A DNA stretch of 64,000 nucleotides from Oscarella lobularis (taxonomy: Eukaryota > Porifera > Homoscleromorpha > Homosclerophorida > Oscarellidae). This document shows, piece after piece, positions 43,727 through 60,026 of the stretch. The position numbers were made by a program, and so were the translations under genes. Location: positions 434,001 through 498,000 of the forward strand of contig NC_089178.1 in NCBI RefSeq assembly GCF_947507565.1, in the 5' to 3' direction. The first letter of the stretch is position 1, and every line of letters starts with the position of its first letter. Under the pieces are notes generated by a model. It saw nothing but the letters and a program-made list of their open reading frames with translations. It did not search any database and was not told where the DNA came from.

Positions 43727-46700
43727 ATGGGCCAAGAACAAGGCAAACCGGACGCGACCCGAGGCGGCTCGGTGAGCACGCTCCGCAATCCATTCCGCAA
43801 GAAAGACACTCACCAGACGGCATCGCAACCGCCAAGCGACGGTAAAAAACCCCATCGCGACGACAGAAAAACCTCGCACGCATAACGAAATATCGCAGAA
43901 CTATGGAACCGTCCCCTACCGGAACATCCCCCGAACGAGGCCCCATATCGCTGGGATTCGCGCGAAGACCTAGTGGAGACGAGAGCCGCCGCAACGCCGC
44001 CGACGCCGACAGTCGAAGAATCGCCGCCGTTGTCCGACGCCCAAATGGTCATAGCGATTCACGACTTCAACGCGTCGGGACCCGAACAGCTCAGCCTACG
44101 CAAAGGCGACGAACTGCGCGTCGATACGTACAGCGAAGATCGCGAGTGGTGCCAGGCGACGAATCGACGCGGCGAAACGGGTTGGGTGCCGGGAAACTAC
44201 GTTCGCTCGCTCGACAGTCTCGAGAAGCATTCGTGGTATCACGGGCCCATATCGCGCAACGAGGCCGAGTACTTGCTCTCGAGCGGCATCAACGGGAGTT
44301 TTCTCGTGCGCGAAAGCGAGAGCAATCCCGGTCAGCATTCGGTGTCGTTGCGCTACGAGGGTCGCGTCTTTCACTATCGAATTCATTCGGCGAACGGGTT
44401 GAAGTACATCAGCTCGGAGAATTGTTTTCAGACGTTGCCCGAGCTCGTGCATCATCACTCGTCGTCCGCCGACGGGCTCATTACGACGTTGCGCTATCCC
44501 GTTCGAAAGCCCAACGCGCCCGTGTTCGGCGTGTCGCATCAGGGCGATCGGTGGGAGATCAATAAGACCGATATCGAGATGCAGGATCGGTTGGGGTCCG
44601 GGCAGTACGGCGAGGTCTATCGGGGTCGATGGAAGTCGTGCAATAAAGTCGTCGCCGTTAAGACGTTCCGGGTAAGGTTTCAGTTTGGGTTTTAGTTTGT
44701 GTGAGAGTTCCTTGACAAATGGGTCAGGAAATTGGTTTGATAAGGAAGTAGTGCATATATATCTCTATGGACTGCTGTAACACGGGGAGTGTATTAGCTA
44801 TGTCGATTGTTTTAATAGATACTCTAGGCACTTTAGAACCAATGCCGTATTTTTTATGATTTTTTTTTCAGGAGGACACTATGGACGCGGCGGACTTTCT
44901 CAAAGAGGCGGCAATCATGAAGAAGATCCGACACAAAAATCTTGTTCAACTGCTCGGAGTTTGCACACTCGAGCCGCCTTTTTTCATCATCACCGAGTTC
45001 ATGCCGCACGGCAATCTGCTGGACTACTTGCGCAGTACAAACGGTCGCGAACTGGACGAAGTCGCCCTGATGCACGTTGCCACGCAAGTTGCGTCAGCTA
45101 TGTCGTATCTTGAAGAAAAGAGTTATATACACAGGCGAGTAAATATGCCGAGTCAATGATTCTGCTATCTTGACGACGCCTTTTTATAATTAGAGATCTT
45201 GCAGCTCGCAATTGTCTAGTCGGGGAAAATAATCTGGTGAAAGTAGCTGACTTTGGGCTTTCGAGACTTTTGAAGGCCGAAGGAGAGCAGATCTACACGG
45301 CCAGTCAGGGAGCCAAGTTTCCCATCAAGTGGACTGCTCCAGAGGCTCTTGCCTATAACAAATTTTCTACTCGATCGGACGTCTGGTGTAAGAGCGTAGA
45401 AAACGGAAGTCTCGGCAGCGTTCTCATTGTTTGTCTTTCAGCATTTGGAGTTCTGCTCTGGGAAATTGCTACCTATGGTATGACGCCCTATCCCGGAATG
45501 GACTTGGTTTCCGTCTACCCAAGTCTTGAAGCCGGCGAACGCATGGACTGTCCTGAAGGCTGTCCTGAAGAGGTGTATGCTCTCATGAAGTCGTGTACGT
45601 GTGATCATAACCAAAACCGAACGATTCTTCTACATTGTCTACTTCGTAGGCTGGGATTGGGAGGCTCAGAATAGACCCACGTTTGTTGAGATTCATCGCG
45701 GATTGAATTCCATGTTCACAGACTCGAGCGTGAGTCAAGGTAAAGAAAGAGCAATATCCTTGATAGGATAAAGGATAGGAAACGTATAATGATTACACAC
45801 GCCTCACCTCACTTTGTCTTTATAGCTGTCACGAAAGCCTTAAAGACTGGGCCTCGCAGTCGTTCAGCGACGCCAAGTCCGCCGCCGCCGCCGGGCCGAC
45901 CAACATCGTCAAGCGGCACCAACACGAGACAGCGAAAGAAGCAACCTCCGCCGACTTCAGATCGATCATCCACCTCGGATCGATCATCAATCGCAATCAA
46001 AGCGTTTATTGTATCAGGCATCACCGACGAGGTGCTCTCAAGAGCGGCAGACAGAAAAACGGCAGACACGCTGCCAGCATCGCTACCGTCAAGCCGTTCA
46101 ACGCCTCCCGTTCCCCACCGTAAGCAGTCGTCGTCGTCGTCGTCGCGACCGTCTTCTGGCGTTCAGTCGCACGGCACGGCTCCGTTGCCGCCCGTACCGC
46201 CGCCGACCGACTACAACCACGACGATCCAACGTCGCCGTCACTGAAACCTCCCGCCCTACCGTCGACGCGAAACAAACCTCGTCTTACCGATCACTCGTT
46301 GCCGCCGCCTACGCCGCCGCTGTCAACCAAACCGACCCTTAATAACCGCTCCGTGTCCGTAGACAACCCAATGCCTCCACCACACAGTCACGCTCAAGCT
46401 AACAAGACGCCGCGACGAGTCAATACGATCGTCGGTTCATCCAACGGTGCAGGAGCGACTTCAGGTCCGCCTCCCGTTCCGCCGATGGCCAGCAAGCCCT
46501 CCCTACCCACCAAAGCGAAACCGATACCGCCTTCGCCAAAGCAAACGTCGCCACCGCCGCCTCCAATTCCTGAAAGGCCGTCGGCGGCGGCGGCGTTGAA
46601 ATCGTCGCCTGTCGTTTCGCCAAAGCCCGTCCCTCCGCCACCGGTTGCGAGCAAGCCAAGCATGACAAAGAAGCCCTCGTTGCCTCCGTCGCCGAAACCC

Positions 46701-47171
46701 GTTCTTCTCATGAAGCCGGCTCTGCCTTCGGGCAAACCGGCCTTGCCGTCGACTCCGAAACCGTTGCCGGCAACGAAAAAGCCGCCTCTTCCGCCCGGCA
46801 TCAAACCGAAACCTTTACGGAGCACCGCGTCGTTCGATTTGTCGTCGTTGATTCCTCTGCGAGAGAGATTGGACGACAGCAGCCGAAGACTTTTAAGTCA
46901 GCAGCCGGGCGGTCGACTTCGATTGGGGTCGGTGAATTTTCAGGAGAAGTTCGACGGATTCGGCTCGATTGCTTCGTCTTTGATAGACGATCTCGACGAC
47001 ATAGACAGTTTGCCTGGCGACATGATTGTCACGTCAAAAAATATTCGGTCGAAACTGATGTTGTTTCGCAGTCTGAGCATGAGAGCTGGGGGTAATCCGT
47101 CAGCTGAAGAAATGGCAGAAATACGTCATTTGGTTGTCGAAATTACAAACTCTATAGATGCTTTGTTTTGA
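43727..47171 (+). CDS. ABL: ABL non-receptor tyrosine kinase
   Basis: Exon 1 (43727 to about 43840) encodes [15 protein letters not shown], a myristoylation signal like that of ABL1b. It splices to [20 protein letters not shown], the cap segment that clamps the kinase. Next come SH3 ([20 protein letters not shown]), SH2 ([35 protein letters not shown]) and the kinase: P-loop [12 protein letters not shown], catalytic Lys in VVAVKTF, Thr gatekeeper in [21 protein letters not shown] across an intron, DFG in VADFGLSRL, and activation-loop Tyr in [19 protein letters not shown] long Pro-rich region with many PxxP sites precedes a C-terminal F-actin-binding bundle ([20 protein letters not shown]). 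The architecture is full length. It links receptor and integrin signals to actin. Confidence 0.96.
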
Positions 47172-47498
47172 TGAGGTCGGTGCGGGAAACCCAATCGCGT
47201 ACAGTATTACTAAACGTATAGCATTTTTTTTGGATGTTTTTGATTGGGTTTTCCTTTTGTTCTATTTTGACCTTATTTCTTTCTTAGTTGTGGGAAGTTA
47301 TATATTAGCAGGGATAAATGGGGCTTGCCTGAGAACGAGTGCTTTAAAAAAATTGTTGAGTTGTACAGGGATGCCTACCAGCTACAGGTGCAATGCAGAG
47401 TAAGAAAGGGGGGGAACTCAGGGAACTCACCGAGTTTTTCTGAAAGAATCCCGTACAACGGAGAAAGGCGAACTCCCGTACGTCAATAACATCTGGCG
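47172..47498. other. Intergenic: ABL 3' flank and next leader
   Basis: T-rich 3' flank of ABL followed by the 5' leader of the phostensin-like gene. No other feature is seen. Confidence 0.5.
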
Positions 47499-49622
47499 AT
47501 GTCGATACCGCCGTGGAAACAAGCTCTTTTGGACAAAAAGCGCAAACAGGAAGAAGAAGAGCAGCGTCGCAAGCAAGAAGAAGAAGCAAAACTCAAGGCG
47601 ATTCCCGCTTGGAAGCGTGCAATTCTCGAGCGCAACTCGACCAAACAAGCAACCCAATCCAAACCGACGCAAGCTCAAGCGGCGCCGTCGCAGCAACAGA
47701 CGTCAACAACGCTAGCGAGCCTCGTCTCAAAAGCGAAGCCAGAATCGACTATCCCACGTGAAAACGCCCCCAAAGCGAACGGATGGCTCAAATCGACGTC
47801 AATAGCAGCGACGACGAGCGAAAAATCGACGAAGCCGATCGTTCGCACGTCGTCGTCGTCGCCGCCGAAGCCGTCGTCAAAACTGTGGCCTACCGTCGCG
47901 CCCGTTCTTCCTCTCGGCCGGTCGCCGCCTACCAAAGCGAAGCACGATGCAGAGGGCGACGTTCCGGCGGAGGCCACGCCTACTATTTCAAAGCCTCTTC
48001 TCGAGAGAAAGTTGTCGTACGAACGCGAGGTGGCCAAGGCGTCGCCGCCCACGGAACGGAGGCCGTCCGCTCGCGAGAAAACAGAGAAAGGATCGCCGCT
48101 AATTGCCGGCGAAAACAAACGTAGAGAAGTCGTCGCTACGACTGTGGCCACGCCCTCGGACAATTCCATTCAAAAGCAGGACGATGCGAAGGGGGGGCTC
48201 ACTCCGAAGCGCGGCAGCGTTCGAAGCTTATTGGGTCGTTTTCAGCGCGGCGGTGCAAGCGACGCTTCTAATCCGACGTTTGTGAGTGGCCGAAGCTCGT
48301 TGAGATCGTCGCACGCGAAGAGCGTCGGAGAGACGAAAAAGGCGACGTCCGAGAGCGAAAAGAAAGTCGTGACGATGCCCGCGAAAGTCGATACGAAGGC
48401 GAGCGTCGAGGTAGGCGTCGAGAGTGCGAGCGAGAACGAGAGAAAGGCCGAGGGCAATTCGCCAGAAGTCAAAATGCCTGTGAGCACGGTGGGCGTGGTG
48501 ACGACTGCGCCATCCAAGAACGTCGAGATGCCGAAGGGCAAGGTAGAAAGCACTGTTGTATTGAGAGAGACTAAGACTGTCGTTGTGCCACGAACGGAGA
48601 AGACTGAATCGACCGAGAAAAAGGTCGAAACTAAAACGGAAAAGAAGAAAACACTTTTCGATGCCGTGCCCCAGCGTCGCGAGGAAACGTCCAAAGAAGA
48701 AGTCATTGAATTGACGAGAGAGGTGGTGAAGGAAAACAAAAGCGCGGCGCCGGCGCCGTCAAAGGATGACGTAATTGAAAAGACGTCGCCGACAAGCGAA
48801 ACAGAAGAAGCAGAAGAGGCACTCCAAATAACGAACATCGACGACGATGACGACGAGGAAGAAGTACAAGTCGCACCTGTGACGACGGTTGCTAAGCAAC
48901 AGGTAGAGCCGCCAAAGACGGAAGACGTCCAAAGGAGGCACTCGGCTCAGCGAGAACCAACGAAACAAGCCGACGTCTCTGTCGCTCTGCGCGGCGCTGG
49001 AATAGAATCAACGGAGAAAAAGAAAGAGAAAGAAAGGCGTCGATCATCTCTCTCAGATCCAAGGAAGCCTAAACCGCAGGTAAAGTGAATTGTTGTATTA
49101 TGTCTCCCTTTATAATTAATCCGTTTTTCTTGTTAGAGTGCCTTGAGGCGACGGGTATCGTTCTGCGAAGATCTCACCGTAGAGCATTACTATCCCAAGG
49201 CCGTCTACGAAGACATTGAAGAAAGTCCTGATCTCGGACGACGACCGTTGGCCGTGGTCGTCGACGGCAACGACGTGGGCGCGACACCACTCGACGAAAC
49301 GACAAAGGCCGTTGTAGAACAACGACGTCGCGAAGAGGAGACGGGATTGTCGCTCAAGCCTCATCCGTCTCTCGCTCCGGCCGGTGGACAGTCGTCGGGA
49401 AGCTCGAAGGGTCCCGCTCCGGCGATTGGCGGATCGCCGAGCAGCTTTCTGTTTGGAAGCTCGTCGCTTTATTCGTATCAGCCGAAATACACGCAGGACA
49501 CGTTGCAGAAGAAGAAAAAAATGAACAGCAAGAAGGCGAAAGAGGAGAAGAAAGCAGCTGTTCAAGAGGATCGAGTCGATTATACGAAGTTGAACGAAGA
49601 GACGGCAGCCATGCTGTGGTAA
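47499..49622 (+). CDS. Phostensin/taperin-like PP1-binding actin regulator
   Basis: Two exons (47499-49084 and about 49137-49622). The N-terminus, MSIPPWKQALLDKKRKQEEE followed by AIPAWKRAILERN, repeats the P-[PA]-W-K-[RQ]-x-[IL]-L motif found in phostensin and taperin. The middle is about 450 residues of disordered Ser/Thr/Lys/Glu-rich sequence with an acidic run (DDDDEEEVQ). Exon 2 opens with LRRRVSFCEDLTVEHYYPKA, holding a classic RVxF docking site (RVSF) for protein phosphatase 1, and ends with DYTKLNEETAAMLW. By family it would target PP1 to actin filaments. The disorder makes orthology hard to prove; the two motifs are the support. Confidence 0.65.
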
Positions 49623-49818
49623 GAGAGAAAGATAGAGTGGGAGAAAGAATTGACTCCTAATAATACTAAGCACTACATGCATTATGAGGGTAATATGTAA
49701 ACACGTTTAGTACTAAGATTTGTTTGACTAGAGATAAGCTTTTTATGTTATTTTTGTATTTTTTTGTTTGATTGCTATATTTACGGGTGTGGCATTTACT
49801 TTGCACACTAGCCCTTAC

Positions 49819-50960
49819 CTAGGTCTTTAGTTTTTTCGGCTCGGGCTCGACGGCCTCCTTGCCGTGCAAGTGTCTCAAGTCGATATTCGCGTCAACGTTT
49901 TTCTTTGTACCACGAAGCATCAAGCCCTAGGCAACTCCGTGAAATAATTGCAGTTTAGTAACTAAATGAGTCGATCACCTGCCCAGGACTAATGTGTATT
50001 TCTCTGGTAGGATAATCGTCAGCCGCTCGTATCTGAAACAGAATCATTCGCCTGGGAACGTCACTAGTGTTGATGTAGCTACAGAGATATCATGATTTCC
50101 AAGGCGAGTTACCATCTAACATCTTTACCTTCCATGTACTAACGTGTAGGGAAATATCACAACTTGGCCTCGTTTTGCTTTCACCGGCGAGGCTTTTTCA
50201 ATAGTATATTCGTTGGGATCGACGTAGTGATATCCTTGGGAACCAAAATCCTTTAGATAACCGAGCTTGTGAGACTAGAGAAGAGGCGCTTGGATGACGG
50301 TTCTCTTCCATCGTTGTACAGCACTTACACCAGGATACACGGCAAGACATCCGTTTTTGATGTCAACGTCTTCGAGGTGAATAAAAACGGCAATCATCGA
50401 ATCTTTGGCATGAGGAAAGTACTGAGAGAAACATATAGGCTAGACACGCATCAGAAATTCGTATATGAGAACCTGATAATCTTGATGCATAGGAAATCGA
50501 CTGCCGTGATGGGGAGGCTTGATGTGCGCCTTTGTGTGATGGAGCTAGATATCGAGACGGCCAGTTAGTTTGTCGTTGCGAGATGCAATAAGTCCATTGC
50601 CTCTATATCGTTCGTTCCCATTAGATCGGCAATGACGTCACTCAGTTTTGGATTGAGCATCATCTGAGTGAAAGTCGCGCTGTGAAATTGAATGTTGTGA
50701 ATGCTCAGCATCTCCATCTTCCCGGCTTTCTCCTGAAAAAACATCATCACCATTGAAATGTTTTGACAAATCTTCCAAACCTTCTCTGTTTTCCAGTCTC
50801 CTTTCCACGTCGCCTCGATCTTGTCGCCTCGTTCCTTCGCTCGGGCGAACATGGCGTCGTATTCGCGACAGCATTCGTCCATAGTCTCCTTGCTGTAGAT
50901 TCCATCGACCACGAGGAAGCCTTGTTCGGCGTACAACGCTCGTTCCTCCTCGGAGCACAT
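49819..50960 (-). CDS. Phytanoyl-CoA dioxygenase family protein
   Basis: About six exons. The start ATG is at 50960 (MCSEEERALYAEQGFLVVDG). Iron-site motifs are seen: PMHQDYQ (His and Asp) in the exon near 50430, VDIKNGCLAVYPGSHK, and the distal His in GQVVIFPYTLVHG. A basic arginine for 2-oxoglutarate lies in PRRMILFQIRA. The C-terminus EAVEPEPKKLKT ends at 49819 without a PTS1-type tripeptide. It is a Fe(II)/2-oxoglutarate oxygenase of unknown substrate. It is only distantly similar to PHYHD1 at 35330 and more like the bacterial-type PhyH proteins found in many invertebrates. Confidence 0.82.
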
Positions 50961-51253
50961 CGTCAAGTCTCACGCGAGTCAATCACGTGCCACGTGATGT
51001 TTATGCTGCAATTGCGCGTTTTCCTGCCTGCTCTTTTCTATGCCATTTCTGACGTCCTGCGCCAAAACGACATAGACGCGAAATAAACACGAACGCCCAA
51101 AGAAAAAATATCCGGGTTGTGTCACGCACGGACGCACGCTATTGTCTCCAACGTCAAAGAAAAAACAGCCGAAACAGCGCAAGAGCGAATAAATTCTAGC
51201 GCCAAACGACCGCATCGTCTCGTCTCGAGCCCGCTCGCCCCATCGAACCCCCC

Positions 51254-56007
<4,754 letters not shown>

Positions 56008-56145
56008 GTTAAAAGTTTCTAACGTTTCCACGCTCTATTTTGACATCGTTTCTCGTCTGTGTGTCAATGTATATATAACGCTATCGCGCGTAGTTTTCAT
56101 TCGAAAAATTTACAACCGTCAATATTAGTCAATTAGTCGTTCGCT

Positions 56146-58090
56146 ATGCATGCATTGAAATCAACGACAGAAGGAAACAGACTCGTGGGAAAGAAGAGAG
56201 AGATGACGACCGAAGCATCCATCGAAGATCAAGCGAAGTTTGACAGCGGAATGGCCGACGTGCGCAAAGACTCCTCGTCGACGAATTGGTTAGAAAAAAT
56301 TGCGGTCCTACTCACGAGATCGCGATCGGAGTGCGGCGAGAGCTCGTCTCCCGATCGCAGCGCCTCCTTTTCTCCTTATCGTACTTTCGCGTGTACGCTT
56401 CGCGCGTTCGCGTTCGCGTTTGGGTCCGTTACGCCCAGGGGGATTGGCGCTGCGCTTCATTTAGGGCCTTATTTGGTCATGTCGGCGGCGATCCGGCTAA
56501 AGTAGGATTCGTCGCTACTGGAACGGGCGGTCCCGAGGAGTTTCACGGGCTCCTCGACGATGGAAACGTCATGTACGCACTGGGTGAGTGAATGAGACGG
56601 AGGGAGCGTGCATTTTACCGGGTCCGGGAAAGTGAGAGAGACACTTGATTGATTTTTTGCAGCAGTCTCTCTTTTTGATACGTCGCAGGTTTGCGTAATG
56701 AGATAGAGGAGAGTCGATTTTTTCTCCCTACAGTTGAGTACGCGAAAAGGGAGTGTCCATATCATGCAAAGCAATTTTTCTCGGCTGCGCCTTTAGAAGA
56801 CGTGCGCCTTACGTGTAGCAATTATTAGTTGTTTTGACTAACTAACTAACTAACTAAGTAAAAGCGGGTGTTGACTATACTGTGTCTTACATTGGTTTGG
56901 CGTGTAGTTCGTTTGGAGGAGACGATCGACATGAGTCAGACTGTTAAGTTCATCTACGTGCGTTGGCTCGGCGAAAAGATTCCCACCGTCAAATTGGGAA
57001 AGTACGGCGTCGTGCATGGGAGTGTGGTGAAGCACTTTCAGGTTCAAGTGAACAGTTGCTCATTGAGTCCGTCATTGAACCGCTTCGCTTCTCTATGTAC
57101 AGCCTCATCACATGCTCGTGGAGACGGGAACGACCGATGATTTGACAAAAGATGCCCTCATGGCCAAACTCTCTGAATCGAGGTTAGGACAGCGTTTTCT
57201 TTATCGATCGTGAAGAAAATGCGTCTTTTTCTCAGTGGCCAAAGGAGCAAAGTTTTGGATGAATCCAATGCGGAACGTCGTCAGGTTACTCGCCCCTTTC
57301 GTTCGCTTCGTCCACCTGACCTCATTTTATCTCTTTCTTCAGGAGCGGGGATTTACGAGTGGAACGAAGGCAAGTGGCGGAGCGGCGTCGAGGCCTAATG
57401 TGGCCGGATCGTTCGCTGGAATGGGTGGCGCTGCAAAGAAGGGAGCAGGTGGAATGAATTGACCTCACTTGCTCTTCTTTTCTTATAATTTTTGGCAGTT
57501 ATCAAAATAGAGGCAGACGTGGTACAGGCGGTAAGCGATGTCAAAGCTGACGGATCAAGCACAGACTGGTAGGAAAGCTATAGCAGCATTGGGAGAGAGC
57601 TATTGTCTGTTGTAGGGCTGTCGCTGGATATGGAGAGAACAACGTGAAAAATCCACTTGTTCTTCTCGGATCCGGTAGCGAGGGCTTGGACAATTTGAAA
57701 GAGTTGCTAACTCCGGAAATCGCTGCCTACGCAATTCTTCGCGTAGTACGTCAAATTGAATCGATTTGAATGGCGAGTGTGTAAAAAATGGCTGAAATAG
57801 AAAGACGTCGTCGACGACATAGCCACAGTCAAATTCGTCTTCATTAAGTGGGTCGGCGAAAATGTCAAGCCAATGTCAAAGGCCAAGATCAGCACGCACA
57901 AAGCCGACGTCGAAGGCGTATTTGTAAGAAACCCTCATAGAAGTGGGATCATCAGAATGCTATAATCGATTGTCTCTTTCAGCATCCAGCTCACATTTCA
58001 ATTTTTGCAACGCAGCTGAGCGAAGTGAGCCAAAGAGCGATCATGGACCGCGTTCAAAGTGCCAGCGGTTCAAAGAGTCACGTCATGTAA
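56146..58090 (+). CDS. Tandem coactosin-like ADF-H protein
   Basis: About nine short exons. The first ADF-H domain runs from EASIEDQAKFDSGMADVRKD to the segments EEFHGLLDDGNVMYAL, TVKFIYVRWLGEKIPTVKLG and VVHGSVVKHF. The second runs from EADVVQAVSDVKADGSSTDW through PLVLLGSGSEGLDNLKELL, TVKFVFIKWVGENVKPMSKA and GVFHPAHISIFATQLSEV, ending SGSKSHVM at 58090. Both halves share the coactosin core (F-[IV]-x-W-[LV]-G-E) and the D-[VI]-[RK]-x-D/S-x-S-S-T-[ND]-W opening. Coactosins bind F-actin and oppose capping. Vertebrate coactosin has one domain. The Met at 56203 (MTTEASIEDQ) may be the true start. Exons between 56290 and 56600 were placed only roughly. Confidence 0.75.
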
Positions 58091-58187
58091 GGAGTTTTCT
58101 TTGCTTCACACGCACACGAAAAATTCGATGTTATGTGTTGCATGTCGTGTAATCAAAATTTTTTTCAGTTTCTCAACGCGTTGGAAT

Positions 58188-59704
58188 CTAGGTCTCGTTA
58201 CCGTGCACTACTATATCGACTATTCCTCTCACTGCTGCCTCTGGATCGGTTTCACTGAAAAGTCTCTCGAACTGAGCCGGTGCCATTTTCTGGAATGATG
58301 TTTCCTCAGCAGTCAACGTTGACCCTGTGGAAGTGAAAGATGAAATCGTTCAGAAGGCATCCTGCGGGGGCCGCCTTACCTGGAAAGTTGACTACCTCCA
58401 AGGCAAGTTTCGTTGTTACTTCTCCGCTTTGCTTTTCCGTGGAATTCCATAGCAGAGAGATCTTCAGACTAGATCAATATGTAGAATTGTCTTCTTCTTC
58501 TGCTATCTAACGTACTTTTTCCTCGTCGGATCAATCAGAAAAAGACGGTTGCTGCCGTCCCACTGAACGCCGGGCAATTTCTACACGTGCAGTTGCAGAT
58601 CTGATTATGCGTTTCTACGACGTACGTACAGATAGTTCAGAGAAGATGCGATTTCTTCTGTCAATGGCCTCCGTCACATTGAGCAACGCTTTGAAAAGCG
58701 CGACGAGATTGTTGTCCGTCTCGGCCCTTTTCAGAGACGCGCCCAAGTGTTGAGTGTCGTCGTCTTTTCCGCGCCTAACAACCTTACTGAGCTACAGTGT
58801 TCTTCATCAAGCGCGAGATTTTCTCGTCGAGCGAGACTTTCAAGTTCGTCATTCTTCCCCTCATGTACGGCGCACCGTGTTCTCCTTCGGGAAGTCGAGG
58901 CAATAGGTTGTGATCTACAGCAGCTCTGGTATCCTAGGGGAAAAAAAAAAAACGAAACAGATCAGTCGGTTGCTACGTCAAAAACCACACTTCTCTCTCA
59001 TTTATTATTTCTCACAGGCCCCTCAGTCTCACCAGCTTCTCTTCAGTGGTGAAACGAATGTCAAAGTCAAAGTCGGTCACTCGACCGACTAGGTGATGTT
59101 CTCTCTGAGTGCAACCATCGTCTGTTATATATATAGGGGGAAAAAGACAGGCGTCATCTGCTAGCGTCATACTGTCACATACAAAGCAAGTACTGTACCT
59201 CTGTCCAGTATTTTGTGCGTCGCCGACGAGAAATGTATACCAGTGAAAGCCTCCAGAAGCCGAATCTAAGAGGTAACCACAGTACGACTAAGCTACGCTG
59301 ACTAGGTAACCCCTTACTATACAACAACCCTACATCACACATATCTACTTACCCTAGATACAGATTCGTTGTCATAGGAAGACTCTTGTTCCAATTGCGT
59401 TTTCTTTCTAGGAGACACTTTTTCTTTTTTTTGGCATCGACAAGCGTCTTGTTTCCTTTACAATAACAAGTTTATTAGACGATTTGGGTTCGTCGCGTCC
59501 ACGTCTTCATCCGTCGATCGTCCGGACTTCAAATCGCGAAGAAGCTGTCTCTTTTGTCTCGTCTCTACCTCTAGAGCACGAATCTGATCGATGAGAGCTC
59601 GTCTTTCGTCGGCGTCGTCCTCGGAGAAGGAGAAAGAGGAATGTTTTCTAAGGCATTCGCGTCATTTGCTAGAAACTCACTTCTGGCGGCTCGTCGACTA
59701 TCAT
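58188..59704 (-). CDS. Candidate centromere protein P (CENP-P)
   Basis: About seven small exons; probable start at 59704 (MIVDEPPE). The N-terminus is a coiled coil (DERRALIDQIRALEVETRQK). Then come LLEAFTGIHFSSATHKIL, EHHLVGRVTDFDFDIRFTTE, KLPGVQWDGSNRLFLIDP, and the final exons SLKISLLWNSTEKQSGE and APAQFERLFSETDPEAAVRG, stop at 58188. The order helix, then an L-x-x-[FL]-TGI block, then RWD-like beta strands, with LELVIVWRI-type and FRTLVGLLG-type segments at the end, agrees with human CENP-P as I remember it. CENP-P is part of the CENP-O/P/Q/U inner-kinetochore group. Similarity is low; the call is tentative. Other RWD-domain kinetochore proteins are the alternative. Confidence 0.5.
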
Positions 59705-60026
59705 ATCATTGTCGTCCGCACTAAACAGAGCCGGTTATAAAGCGCAGTTAGGACGAACGCTAACGAACCGAGAATGCGCCATTTCAAACTGCAATCCCGG
59801 ATAAAACAGCATCCGGGGACTGAAATCAACAACCTGGTTTTCCTTTCTCCTGAAACGCTATTGTACAGCAATCGACGATCAGACGCGTCAAAAAAGACAA
59901 GGGACACTTTCCGGATAGGCTAGAATGAAGTCTACAGACAAATTAATGTGATCCAGAAATTATTTCACTTTGGGTGCACGTAACAGGAAAATTCGCATGC
60001 TGCAAAGATCAAAAAATGTCCGGAGA
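59705..60026. other. Intergenic: CENP-P-like promoter and LACTBL1 3' flank
   Basis: No further gene seen; holds the leader of the upstream gene and the 3' end of the beta-lactamase-like gene. An upstream non-coding exon of the CENP-P-like gene may lie here. Confidence 0.4.

Noticed and set aside
50964-50966. Start of the second PhyH gene at 50966
   Set aside because: The codon there is TTG; the first ATG in frame is at 50960.
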